Shown here: one piece after another, positions 16,489 through 24,840 of the stretch
Position numbering within the stretch: position 1 is the stretch's first letter
Layout: each line of letters opens with the position of its first letter
NCBI GenBank assembly: GCA_045593785.1
Contig: JAZNXH010000050.1
Span: 1 to 46,608 of the forward strand
Direction of reading: 5' to 3'
DNA from: SZUA-448 sp045593785
GTDB lineage: Bacteria > Bacillota > Clostridia > Lachnospirales > Lachnospiraceae
DNA: 46,608 bases
Notes under the pieces: generated by a model
Database searches by the model: none
The model's input: the letters and a program-made list of their open reading frames with translations, nothing else
What the model was told of the DNA's origin: nothing
Position numbers and translations under genes: made by a program

Positions 16489-16806
16489 TCACTGATTGAA
16501 GATGATATCGGAGCCGACTGCCTGCTCTACCATCTTCTTTACATTGCCGATGCCTGCACCGGTATTACCGGAAACACCCGGAATCGGAAGAATCGCCGGA
16601 ATCTTCTCCGTAGCGTACTTCTCAACTTCTTCGGCAAGCATCTGTGCGCAGCTCTCTGTCATATAGATGATGGCATAAGCACCCTGCGCCAGTTTTTTCA
16701 ATGTATCTGCTGCATCTTCTTTTTCGGTGACCGGGAATGTATCAAGCCCTAATGCTGCAAAGCCGTAAATACTGTCACGGTCCCCCATTACTGCTATCTT
16801 ATACAT
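16489..16806 (-). CDS. atpF: V-type ATP synthase/ATPase subunit F
   Basis: A 105-aa small subunit of the rotating stalk that binds subunit D (NtpG in the Enterococcus naming). The fold starts MYKIAVMGDRDSIYGFAALG, with the conserved GD-x-D/S...GF-x-LG pattern, and ends with PGVSGNTGAGIGNVKKMVEQ and AVGSDI. Its start overlaps the end of subunit C by 8 nt, indicating coupled translation. Confidence 0.95.
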   Translation of the reverse strand: MYKIAVMGDRDSIYGFAALGLDTFPVTEKEDAADTLKKLAQGAYAIIYMTESCAQMLAEEVEKYATEKIPAILPIPGVSGNTGAGIGNVKKMVEQAVGSDIIFNQ

Positions 16807-17764
16807 ACATTTCCCTCAGTCTTTCCCGTATGGATTCCTCCGGAAGATCGTTCTGCTTTCCGGAAAGAAGAATACGTACTGATTTGATTTCGTTCTCGCG
16901 TGCCAGAATATAAGCGGCAAGCGGAGAAATCGTAAACGGATTGTAACGCTCCGGACGGATGTGCTCGATGATGCGGTTGTCACACCAGCGCTCAAACGCG
17001 GACGGTGACTCCTTGATTGCCGAGATGGCATCCGCATACGCGGTAGTCTCAAGGTATGCATACACAGCATCCAGTCCCATCAGTACGGCTTCCGTCAGTT
17101 CCTTTACGTTAAGCTTTCCGCAGGGAACGAATGCCTTCTGTAAGAATTCGATTCCCTTGCCGGTCTTACAGCTTCTTACTGCAATGTTGATATTTGCAGC
17201 AGCTACTTTCAACTCGGCATAGCCTTCAAAAAGCTCTTTTCCGGATTCCATACCTTTTTTATAGATTGCTTCCAGTGCAGCACGGTCAATGATAACATCC
17301 GTAAGCTGACTGTCTTGTGTCTTTAACTGTACTTCGTAAGCTTCTTCGGCACATGCGCGCATGGACTCGGGAAGAAGTGTGAAGTCTTTTTCTTTTATTG
17401 CGGTTTCGATCGTTTTGATATCTACCGTTCCGGCGGTCATATATCTGTTTTCAACAACGTTGCTGACGCAGGCCTGTTTAATGGCTGCCTTCAGATTATG
17501 GAAATCGTTCGCATACAGAAATACATCAAACACGGATGTATCCTCTACGAGCTCCTTCATCAGCTCCCACAGTTTTTCACGTTCTTTTTTCAGGAGCTGC
17601 TCCGCCGTATCACCCTGACTGCCCCATCCTCTGTCGTAGAGGGATTTCAGACAGTCTTCGTAAGTTTTGCAGGACATCAGCTGATCGATGGTTTGTCTGG
17701 TGAACAGCGTCATCTCTTTGGAACGGATGCGCGCCACCGCATAGGTATACAGCTCTTCCGCCAT
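16799..17764 (-). CDS. atpC: V-type ATP synthase/ATPase subunit C
   Basis: A 321-aa subunit (d-type/AC39 family) that forms the funnel-shaped socket linking the central stalk to the membrane ring. Family features are YTYAVARIRSKEMTLFTRQT at the start, the ...ELMKELVEDTSVFDVFLYANDFHNLKAA block near residue 70-95, and the C-terminal FTISPLAAYILARENEIKSV with RILLSGK. Its last codons overlap the start of subunit F by 8 nt; subunit E ends 12 nt upstream. Confidence 0.95.
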   Translation of the reverse strand: MAEELYTYAVARIRSKEMTLFTRQTIDQLMSCKTYEDCLKSLYDRGWGSQGDTAEQLLKKEREKLWELMKELVEDTSVFDVFLYANDFHNLKAAIKQACVSNVVENRYMTAGTVDIKTIETAIKEKDFTLLPESMRACAEEAYEVQLKTQDSQLTDVIIDRAALEAIYKKGMESGKELFEGYAELKVAAANINIAVRSCKTGKGIEFLQKAFVPCGKLNVKELTEAVLMGLDAVYAYLETTAYADAISAIKESPSAFERWCDNRIIEHIRPERYNPFTISPLAAYILARENEIKSVRILLSGKQNDLPEESIRERLREMYV

Positions 17765-17776
17765 CGTAACCTCCTT

Positions 17777-18352
17777 TTAGGCAAACAGATAGTCTCTTAC
17801 CTTATCCTGCAATTCTTCCTTTGCCTGTAAAAACAGTGCGTCAAAGGAACAGTTTTCTTCAATATCACCATAAAGAAGAATAAATCCGCCGCTCATCTCC
17901 TGCGTTTCCTCAGCAACAGTCAACTTGTAGCTTTCCAATGTCTTGGTAAACGCAGCAGGGATGCGTGCTTTATCTTTTTTACTGAACATAATCTTGCCGG
18001 CTTCTGCCTGTGCGTGCTTCTTCACAAGTGCTTCGAGCGTCTTGAAGTACTCATCATCCGCCTGCTCACACATTGCTTTCTTCGCAGCTTCCAGCGTCTT
18101 TGCAATCAGCTCCTGCTTCGCAGTTAAGAGAATCTTACGCTGCGCCAGTGCCGCTGCAGATACGCCGCGCTCCTTTGCCTGTGCACCGGCTGCCTCAGCA
18201 GCCTCTTTCGCATCAGACAGGAGAACTTTTTCCTCTTCGGCTGCTTTCACAAGAATTTCCTGCGCTTCGGCTTTTGCTTCTGCAATCTTTGCATCTGCAG
18301 TTGCCTGTGCATCCTGCTTGATATGTTCGATTATTTTATCAAGTCCGGTCAT
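17777..18352 (-). CDS. atpE: V-type ATP synthase/ATPase subunit E
   Basis: A 191-aa peripheral-stalk (stator) subunit pairing with subunit H. The N-terminal half is a long charged helix (residues 1-90, Ala/Glu/Lys-rich, for example DAQATADAKIAEAKAEAQEI); the C-terminal half is a globular domain ending with EENCSFDALFLQAKEELQDK. I use the ATG at 18352 (MTGLDKIIEHI), because GGAAGG lies 9 nt upstream, whereas the ATG at 18361 directly abuts it. The gap to subunit K is 21 nt. Confidence 0.93.
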   Translation of the reverse strand: MTGLDKIIEHIKQDAQATADAKIAEAKAEAQEILVKAAEEEKVLLSDAKEAAEAAGAQAKERGVSAAALAQRKILLTAKQELIAKTLEAAKKAMCEQADDEYFKTLEALVKKHAQAEAGKIMFSKKDKARIPAAFTKTLESYKLTVAEETQEMSGGFILLYGDIEENCSFDALFLQAKEELQDKVRDYLFA

Positions 18353-18373
18353 GCCATTCATCCTTCCTATATA

Positions 18374-18871
18374 TTAAAGTGCGCCACCAACGTTAGCTAC
18401 TGCAAGGAAGGAAATAAGGAATGCGAACAGAGCGAAGGTCTCAACCATTGCCGGAAGAAGCATTGCCTTACCGAACTGATCCGGTTTCTTTGCTACAAGT
18501 GCGATACTTGCTACAGCGGTCTTGCCCTGCCATATAGCAGATACATAACCTACGATTGCAAGCGGAAGACAAGCTGCAAGATACATAAAGCCCTGTGCTG
18601 CAGACATCTCTGCGCTACCACCGAGTACACCGATGTTAAGAAGGGTGATGAACGCGATCAACAGACCGTACAGACCCTGGGTAGCCGGGAGAAGCTGAAG
18701 AATCAGAACCTTACTGAAAAGGGACGGGTTATCGGTAAGAACGCCTGCTGCTGCCTGTCCTGCCATACCTACTGCCTTGGAAGAACCCATACCGGAAAGG
18801 AAAGAAGCAAGTGCTGCTCCGATGATTGCTAATACTACGCCTAAATTCTGCATTTCAAATAATGCTGCCAT
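18374..18871 (-). CDS. atpK: V-type ATPase membrane ring subunit K, Na+-binding type
   Basis: A 165-aa proteolipid with four transmembrane helices (two fused hairpins), the rotor ring that carries ions. The Na+ ligands known from Enterococcus hirae NtpK are all present: Leu61, Thr64 and Gln65 in LLPATQGLYG (same numbers as in E. hirae), Gln115 in SAIWQGKTA and Glu144 in LPAMVETFALF (E. hirae Gln110 and Glu139). This predicts a Na+- rather than H+-translocating ring. The AAGGAG ribosome site lies inside the end of subunit I, 4 nt apart, so the two genes are coupled. Confidence 0.95.
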   Translation of the reverse strand: MAALFEMQNLGVVLAIIGAALASFLSGMGSSKAVGMAGQAAAGVLTDNPSLFSKVLILQLLPATQGLYGLLIAFITLLNIGVLGGSAEMSAAQGFMYLAACLPLAIVGYVSAIWQGKTAVASIALVAKKPDQFGKAMLLPAMVETFALFAFLISFLAVANVGGAL

Positions 18872-18875
18872 GATT

Positions 18876-20888
18876 TTATTTCTCCTTTATCATAAAATAT
18901 TTCGTTTTTGCGCGGAACGGGTTGAACTTACGTCCGCCACCTTCGTAGAACTTGTTGTAAAACTCGACATATTGTAAACGTGTCGTGTGCACGTATGCAC
19001 CTAAAATATTGATACCGAAGTTGAGCACATGTCCGACAGTAAAGATAAGAATGAAGATGATTACCTTCACAATACCGCTACCGAACATAACACCCAAGGT
19101 ATTAAATACGGAACCGATAACACCGGTTGCAAGACCGAGTGCCAAAAGTCTTGAATAAGACATGATATCATTCAAGTAACTCGAAGCTCCGTATAAGCCG
19201 TACAAGCCTTTCAGGAAACGCTTGAACCAGTTCTTGGATTCGCGTCCCGAAGTTAGGATAATGATAACGGCTGCGATACCTGCCATGATAAGGCCAATGG
19301 TTCCCCAGATACCGTCAAGCGGTGCTGCCATACCAACCAGGTTTACACCCATCTCGGTGGTCAGCAGTGCCAAAATCAGACCTGCTACGAGGAACATCCA
19401 GCTGACAGAATCATAAATCGCATCCAGATACTGTTTCTGCTTGAAGCACTGTATCAGCTTCATAAACAAACCAGCATAGATGTGTACCAGACCAAAACAG
19501 ATGGAGAACACCAGCATGGTCATCGGTTCTTCGGTCGGGAAGAACAACACCGGCGGAATCGTCACGCGTTTTCCGAAGAAATTCTCAGAGATAACATCAA
19601 CCGCGTCACCACAGTAACTTCCGAACATAATGCCCCAGAAGAGAGTGGACATACCACAGAAGAAGAACATCTTGATAAAGTTCTTTGTACCCTTGTCCAT
19701 CTTCGGGAATTTCAATAGGATAATACCAATCAGTACCACCATAAGGAATCCATATACTGCATCGGAGAACATGATACCGAACAATACATAGAAGAAAATC
19801 GCCGTTATGGATGTCGGATCAACTTCTCCCTTACCCGGAAGGCTGAAGCTCTCAACCGTTCCTTCCATCGGCTCTGCAAAGCCCGGATTGGACAAAAGTA
19901 CCGGTACATCGTCCTTCGCAGACGGAGCAAAAAGTTCTACCTCCGAATCAAAATTAGATTCCAGATACTCTTTTACTTCTGCACCACATTTTTCAGGAAT
20001 GTAGCCATTCAGGAAAAACACATGCGCCGACTGCTGTAATTGCTGGATTACCTGATATTTTTCCACACGCATATTTTCATAGTCGTAGTAGAATTGTAAG
20101 ATATTCCGCATCTCTGCGAATGCGGTAATCTCTGCTTTGCAATCTTCAATCTGATCTTCCAGATCCTTGATGCTCTGCTCATATGCCGCAATCTGTTCCG
20201 ACGGCGACATGGTTGTCTGAATTACAGGTCGTGCAAACCCGCGCATACGAAGCGCTTCAAACAAGCCTTCGTACTGTTCCTTCAGACAGAGGAAGAAGAC
20301 ACAGGTCTGATCTTTAATCACACTGACAATCTCCAGATCAAACGGAGTAAATTCGCCCAATTCCTCGTAAATCTGTTCTGCTGTCCGGTTCCCCGGCAAC
20401 AGACCGATTATGGCACTTGTTTTTGCTGTTCCTTTGTAATTGAGCGGTACATCCAGAGAACTCCAGGGTTCCAAAGCTTCTTTTTGCTGAGAAAGCTTAA
20501 CAATCTCACCCTTTGCTTCCAGAATGCTCTTTTCTAACGTTACGAGCCGCTTTGCAGCACGGTTCGCTTCTGCCTTTTTTTGTACAAAAGAGTCATAATC
20601 CGATGCATCCATCTCTGCTTTTCCGTTTAATCCGGCAAACAGGGATTTCTTTTCCGGTGCATACTCGTTCAGAACTGCCAAAGCCTGTTCCGTCAGCTTA
20701 ATCTCCGCCTGCATCTGCTCGGTAAAATCCGCCACATTCGTACGGGTAAAACAGGAATCTTTTGCATCTTTTCCTGTCGTTTCATCGCTGATTTCGATTA
20801 CACCTTTTCTCTGCAACGCTTCCAGAATTGCCTTACGGTCTTTCTTCAGTGCACATACGCGCACGCGCTGCATGGATACAACTGCCAT
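18876..20888 (-). CDS. atpI: V-type ATP synthase/ATPase subunit I
   Basis: A 670-aa membrane subunit (a-type) that forms the ion half-channels next to the K ring. The soluble N-terminal half (to about residue 330) has two helical-hairpin regions and begins MAVVSMQRVRVCALKKDRKA. The C-terminal half has about seven or eight TM helices, with FYVLFGIMFSDAVYGFLMV, FFFCGMSTLFWGIMFGSYCG and SYSRLLALGLATGVIGSVFN, where the arginine (R in YSRLLALGL) is the essential stator residue. The start is ATG at 20888 after AGGAGGTG; a GTG two codons earlier lies next to the ribosome site. A 96-nt gap with three tandem 18-bp repeats separates it from subunit H. Confidence 0.96.
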   Translation of the reverse strand: MAVVSMQRVRVCALKKDRKAILEALQRKGVIEISDETTGKDAKDSCFTRTNVADFTEQMQAEIKLTEQALAVLNEYAPEKKSLFAGLNGKAEMDASDYDSFVQKKAEANRAAKRLVTLEKSILEAKGEIVKLSQQKEALEPWSSLDVPLNYKGTAKTSAIIGLLPGNRTAEQIYEELGEFTPFDLEIVSVIKDQTCVFFLCLKEQYEGLFEALRMRGFARPVIQTTMSPSEQIAAYEQSIKDLEDQIEDCKAEITAFAEMRNILQFYYDYENMRVEKYQVIQQLQQSAHVFFLNGYIPEKCGAEVKEYLESNFDSEVELFAPSAKDDVPVLLSNPGFAEPMEGTVESFSLPGKGEVDPTSITAIFFYVLFGIMFSDAVYGFLMVVLIGIILLKFPKMDKGTKNFIKMFFFCGMSTLFWGIMFGSYCGDAVDVISENFFGKRVTIPPVLFFPTEEPMTMLVFSICFGLVHIYAGLFMKLIQCFKQKQYLDAIYDSVSWMFLVAGLILALLTTEMGVNLVGMAAPLDGIWGTIGLIMAGIAAVIIILTSGRESKNWFKRFLKGLYGLYGASSYLNDIMSYSRLLALGLATGVIGSVFNTLGVMFGSGIVKVIIFILIFTVGHVLNFGINILGAYVHTTRLQYVEFYNKFYEGGGRKFNPFRAKTKYFMIKEK

Positions 20889-20930
20889 AAACACAACACC
20901 TCCTTTTCCTTAAATTTGTGCCTGTAACAG

Positions 20931-20984
20931 CAAATCCACTTACGTGAACAAATCCACCTATGCGGACAAATCCACTTACGCAGA
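20931..20984 (-). repeat. Three tandem 18-bp repeats between V-ATPase H and I
   Basis: Three contiguous 18-bp units on the plus strand: CAAATCCACTTACGTGAA (20931-20948), CAAATCCACCTATGCGGA (20949-20966) and CAAATCCACTTACGCAGA (20967-20984). The shared part is CAAATCCAC(T/C)TA(C/T)G. The array ends exactly at the subunit H stop codon and precedes the subunit I ribosome site by about 30 nt. No spacers separate the units, so this is not a CRISPR. Confidence 0.85.
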
Positions 20985-21293
20985 TTAGAGTAATTCCGAA
21001 ATAATCATCTTTACTGCTGCATCCTGTTTTTGTGCAGTCTCGGCTTCCATCGCACTGACTTCTGCCTGTGCCTGTGCTAAAGTATCCTGCATCAGCTTCT
21101 CACTCTCTACAGCAACAGCCTTCAAAGCATCTTCTTTCATCCGCTCTGCTTTTGCCTTTGCAGCGGCTTTCTTCTCTGCAGCTTCCTTTGCGGCATCTGC
21201 AAGAATTACTTTTTTCTGTTCTTCTGCATCTTTCACTAATGCAGCGGCAGCATTTTCAGCTTCTCTTACTGCCTGAACTGTATCCTTCGCCAT
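20985..21293 (-). CDS. atpH: V-type ATPase peripheral-stalk subunit H
   Basis: A 102-aa protein made of one long charged helix, rich in Ala/Lys/Glu (for example EAENAAAALVKDAEEQKKVI and AAEKKAAAKAKAERMKEDA). This matches the small H (archaeal H/NtpF) stator subunit that forms a coiled coil with subunit E; its place as first V-ATPase gene before subunit I fits. Low-complexity helix sequence alone would be weak evidence, so the operon position is decisive. The start ATG lies 2 nt after the stop of the PocR-GGDEF gene, and its ribosome site is within that gene. Confidence 0.85.
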   Translation of the reverse strand: MAKDTVQAVREAENAAAALVKDAEEQKKVILADAAKEAAEKKAAAKAKAERMKEDALKAVAVESEKLMQDTLAQAQAEVSAMEAETAQKQDAAVKMIISELL

Positions 21294-21295
21294 AC

Positions 21296-22924
21296 CTATC
21301 TGTTCTCCTCCTCTACAATATATTTTTCCATAAATCTTACAAATAGCTTTGTCAACTTCGGATCCAACACGGTTCCTGCACGCTTTACCATCTCTTGGAT
21401 TGCAACTTCATGCCGCAACCCAAAGCCATGAGGACCTTTTCCGGTCAGAATGATATAACAGTCGGTCATCGAGATAAAACGCGTCAGGAAATCAAGTTGC
21501 TCTCCTTTGATACCATTCGGACGACCGTTGCCATCCCATTGTTCACGGCGTTGTCCGATAATACCGGCCACCGGAATTGTCTCATCAAACATCTTCGACA
21601 AACGGTGTTCAATCTCGGTAATGTCATACTTCACTTCAAAAGTATAATCCGTAAATTCGCGTGCCATCATCAATTCGATTTTTGGTACCGCAATCAAACC
21701 AAGATTTTTAATTGCCAAAATCCGCTTCACATAACTCTTGCGATATTCATCAAACCCAAGATAACCTGCAAATGCCATCGCAATTTTTTCTTCTTTTTTC
21801 TGGTTTTCCTCAGAAAGATAGCAGGTGTCGTATAGAATTTTACGGATTTCCTGAAGCATATTGCCTTCTTTTTTGATACGGCTCTTCTCCTGGTACATCC
21901 GGTCTTCTGCCCACTGAGCAACTTTTTCCAGTGATACATCAACAGTATCTTTTGTTTCAATTCCAATCGCAACCGATGGCGGAAGCACGGTTGTATATTC
22001 TTTTGCCAGTCGTTCTCTTACACGACGAACATAGTCTTCTGCCTCTTCTTTTCCGATTCCCGGCATCAATACATTAAATTCGTCACCGCCACAACGGCAT
22101 ACATACGCCCACGGTCCGGCTTCTTCCCGCAGTGCATCTGCAATCTGCTTCAGAAGCTTATCTCCTTCTTCGTGACCGAAAATATCATTGGACAGCTTGA
22201 GATAATTGGCATCTGCCATCACCACGGAAATTGGAGTAATTCCGCTGATCGCCAGTTTTTTGAACTTATCTTCATAAACGGCACGGTTATACAATCCGGT
22301 CAGTGTATCGTGCTGACTCGTATAGGTCAACTGTTCCTGCAGTTCTTCGCTTCTTTGCAGTTCAACTGTCTGCAGACGATTTTTCAGTCCAAGTACTGAC
22401 AACTGATTGGCAATCACATACACCAGATTCGCGATATTTTCAAACCGTTCCTTTGTCATCACCGGAACCTTTTCCAACTCTGCACAATACCAGTCCGGAT
22501 CAATACCGAGTTCTTCCGCACGTCTCCGGTTATCTTCATCCGTCCCAAGATTATCCGCATCGCGCACCTGACCCATCAGCCAGCTTGCGACATGCACATC
22601 TCCGACCATAATGCTTACACCGGCATCCAGAAGTCCTGCACAACGGCACGGTTCAATAATCGGTCCGTTCTTATCCGGTCTTCCGATTGCTTCATCCGAG
22701 AGCCTGCAGCATTCTCTGCCAAGCGAAGTACTACGTACTACTTTATGACAAAAATCACAGGCAATACTGTTCTTGGTAATACTTCTTCCGTCCGGCGTCT
22801 GCATTTCCATACCGATACCGACCGCTTTTGAAATTATCTCCTGAAGTTCCTGTATGCTTTTTTCATCAAATAAATCATCAAACGAAAGTTCTGCATTTTC
22901 GACTGATGTTTCAAACTTCTCCAT
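21296..22924 (-). CDS. PocR-GGDEF signalling protein with degenerate HD-GYP
   Basis: A 542-aa soluble signalling protein. Residues about 14-185 are a PocR sensor domain with six clustered cysteines (56, 59, 72, 73, 93, 95) in ACDFCHK, RECCRL and EPCRCAGL; PocR domains bind small hydrocarbon-derived ligands. Residues about 200-360 are a GGDEF domain (QHDTLTGLYNRAVYEDKF; GGDEF intact at 279-283), so c-di-GMP synthesis is plausible. The RxxD inhibitory site upstream of GGDEF is missing. The C-terminus (about 370-535) resembles HD-GYP: REQWDGNGRPNGIKGEQLDF matches 'HHE.WDG.GYP.G..G', but HHE and GYP are altered and the HD pair is not found, so it is probably not catalytic. No TM helix is seen. 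The gene ends 2 nt before V-ATPase subunit H. Confidence 0.85.
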   Translation of the reverse strand: MEKFETSVENAELSFDDLFDEKSIQELQEIISKAVGIGMEMQTPDGRSITKNSIACDFCHKVVRSTSLGRECCRLSDEAIGRPDKNGPIIEPCRCAGLLDAGVSIMVGDVHVASWLMGQVRDADNLGTDEDNRRRAEELGIDPDWYCAELEKVPVMTKERFENIANLVYVIANQLSVLGLKNRLQTVELQRSEELQEQLTYTSQHDTLTGLYNRAVYEDKFKKLAISGITPISVVMADANYLKLSNDIFGHEEGDKLLKQIADALREEAGPWAYVCRCGGDEFNVLMPGIGKEEAEDYVRRVRERLAKEYTTVLPPSVAIGIETKDTVDVSLEKVAQWAEDRMYQEKSRIKKEGNMLQEIRKILYDTCYLSEENQKKEEKIAMAFAGYLGFDEYRKSYVKRILAIKNLGLIAVPKIELMMAREFTDYTFEVKYDITEIEHRLSKMFDETIPVAGIIGQRREQWDGNGRPNGIKGEQLDFLTRFISMTDCYIILTGKGPHGFGLRHEVAIQEMVKRAGTVLDPKLTKLFVRFMEKYIVEEENR

Positions 22925-22957
22925 GCAATTCCCCCAATCAACACTTACATAAAAAAG

Positions 22958-23965
22958 CTATTTTTTGGCTTTTATCCGGTTAAAGAAACTTCCAATCCCT
23001 TTGTCTGCACGCCCCTCAGCCGAAGTTTCCTGACCATTCTGTTCTCTTGTCCACTGCTCATGTTCTGCATCCAACTGTTCGGACGAGAAATAAATCTCTT
23101 CCTCAGAGAGTTCCATATCCTCTGCTGAAACGACTACATCATCTCCGGCATCTTTTTTCGGTTTGCCGTATTTCTCTTCGCGTTTTCTGTCACGCTTGGT
23201 CTTCACCATGTTGTCGTTAAAAATACTGTTTTCCGGCAACCCTCCGCCGGTATGTACTTTTACTTCCACCTTCTGACGCGCGGGCGTATCATCCCACTCT
23301 TCTTCCTCTACTTCAGGCAACGAAGACTTATGCGGACGACTGCTATCCTCTACTGCCTGTCCCTTTCCGCCTTTTTTGAATTTTTCCGGAATTACGGTGT
23401 CCGGCGGAATTTCTTTTTTCTTGCTTCCTTTTCCGGAGGCTGTTTTCTTTGTTTCTTTACTTTGGACATCCTCAGGTTCTTCCTGCCCAGCCGAAAACTC
23501 ATTGATAATATCCAGATATTTTTTGTTCTGGGACAATACCTGTAAACGTTCCAAAAGTTCAGCCTGATTGCTTCTTACCAGCTCTAACTGCTGGTTCATG
23601 CACTCTTCAAAATATGCATACTCATCACGCAGACGCTGTCTGGTCTCGTCAACAATATTGGTAAACTCATTCAGAGCACCGTCGGTATAAAGAATGGATG
23701 CCGCATAGATATCCTCTGCTTCTTTGTTCGCAGCATCAATAATCCGGTTACCGGCCGCTTCCACTTCCTGTAATGCTTTCTGTTTGGAACGGGTCGTTGC
23801 TTCATAACGGTCCATCACTTCCACAACAGCATAATTTAACTGTTCCAACAGTGCAAACATCTCACGCTTCGACAGCAACACTCTGTCCTGCGACTCATGA
23901 TACATCTCACCCTTGGAGAACAACACGTGTATCGCTCTTAAGATTTCTTCAATCTTCTCCGGCAT
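22958..23965 (-). CDS. Unknown coiled-coil protein with a charged disordered tail
   Basis: A 335-aa protein I do not recognise. Residues about 20-165 form an almost continuous heptad-rich helix (for example LLEQLNYAVVEVMDRYEATT and EEDIYAASILYTDGAL-like helices), reminiscent of DivIVA or ATP-synthase b-type coiled coils. Residues about 170-320 are low-complexity, Lys/Glu/Asp/Ser-rich and probably disordered (KKTASGKGSKKKEI, EVEEEEWDDTP). The last 12 residues, IGSFFNRIKAKK, could be a short amphipathic membrane-targeting helix. The start has AAAGGAG and overlaps the end of hslO by 28 nt. It lies 33 nt before the PocR-GGDEF gene, so it probably belongs to the same mRNA as the V-ATPase. Confidence 0.75.
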   Translation of the reverse strand: MPEKIEEILRAIHVLFSKGEMYHESQDRVLLSKREMFALLEQLNYAVVEVMDRYEATTRSKQKALQEVEAAGNRIIDAANKEAEDIYAASILYTDGALNEFTNIVDETRQRLRDEYAYFEECMNQQLELVRSNQAELLERLQVLSQNKKYLDIINEFSAGQEEPEDVQSKETKKTASGKGSKKKEIPPDTVIPEKFKKGGKGQAVEDSSRPHKSSLPEVEEEEWDDTPARQKVEVKVHTGGGLPENSIFNDNMVKTKRDRKREEKYGKPKKDAGDDVVVSAEDMELSEEEIYFSSEQLDAEHEQWTREQNGQETSAEGRADKGIGSFFNRIKAKK

Positions 23966-24831
23966 GCTCTTAACTCCTTTAATTCCTCAATGCTGAATTC
24001 ATAGGCAGTATTACAAAAATGACACTTCACTTCAATCGGCTTATCATCCGCAATAATCTCATCCAGATCCTTCATTGAAATACCGGCAACAGCACGGCTG
24101 ACGCGCTCCTTGCTGCAATTACAGGAAAACGTTGTCGGAATCTTGTCGGTAATCTCCATATCAAACTCTCCGATTACCTGTTCTAACAACTGCTCCGGGG
24201 TCATACCCTTGTCAAGTAATTCTGTAATTGACTTAATCTCACCGATTTTCTGTTCCAGACGACTGATAACTGCTTCATCCGCAAACGGCATCAACTGCAG
24301 GATAAATCCGCCTGCCTGACGTACGGTGTTTTCTTTATTCATCAGAACCCCGAGCGCAACACTCGAAGGAATCTGCTCACTGGTTGCAAAATAATAGGTA
24401 AGATCTTCTGCAAGTTCTCCCGTAATCAGGTCAACTTCACCGGAATACGGTTCTTTCATACCCATGTCCTTGATTACTTTCAGCGTTCCGTATCCGACTG
24501 CACCGCCGACATCTAACTTACCAAGATAATTTGCCTCATTCACAATCTCCGGATGGTGAACGTAGCCCTTCACCTCTGCTTTGGAATTGGCAGTAACGAT
24601 AATTCCGCCCAGTGGTCCGTCCCCGTTCACCTGCAAGGTCAATATGTCCTGTTCGCCCTTCATCATGGCACCCATCATAGCACCTGCAGTCAGGAGTCTT
24701 CCGAGTGCTGCGGTAGCAACCGGACTTGTGTTATGGCGTTGTCTTGCCTCTTCCGTCAAGGCTCTTGTTGTTGCGGCAAACGCGCGGATTTGTGCATTCG
24801 CTGCAGTCGCTCTTACAATATAATCTTCCAT
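23938..24831 (-). CDS. hslO: Hsp33 redox-regulated chaperone
   Basis: A 297-aa Hsp33, a cytoplasmic holdase activated by oxidation. The four zinc-binding cysteines of the redox switch are present as CNC (in TFSCNCSKERV) and CHFC (in VKCHFCNTAYEF) near the C-terminus. The N-terminal domain has the family stretch NTSPVATAALGRLLTAGAMM and VNGDGPLGGIIVTA. It starts 9 nt after the methyltransferase gene, and its end overlaps the next gene by 28 nt. This places it inside the long xylB-to-V-ATPase gene train. Confidence 0.97.
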   Translation of the reverse strand: MEDYIVRATAANAQIRAFAATTRALTEEARQRHNTSPVATAALGRLLTAGAMMGAMMKGEQDILTLQVNGDGPLGGIIVTANSKAEVKGYVHHPEIVNEANYLGKLDVGGAVGYGTLKVIKDMGMKEPYSGEVDLITGELAEDLTYYFATSEQIPSSVALGVLMNKENTVRQAGGFILQLMPFADEAVISRLEQKIGEIKSITELLDKGMTPEQLLEQVIGEFDMEITDKIPTTFSCNCSKERVSRAVAGISMKDLDEIIADDKPIEVKCHFCNTAYEFSIEELKELRACRRRLKKS

Positions 24832-24840
24832 TTTATCACC

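Noticed and set aside
20931..20984. Possible CRISPR remnant
   Set aside because: Units of 18 bp are directly adjacent with no spacers, and no cas gene is present.
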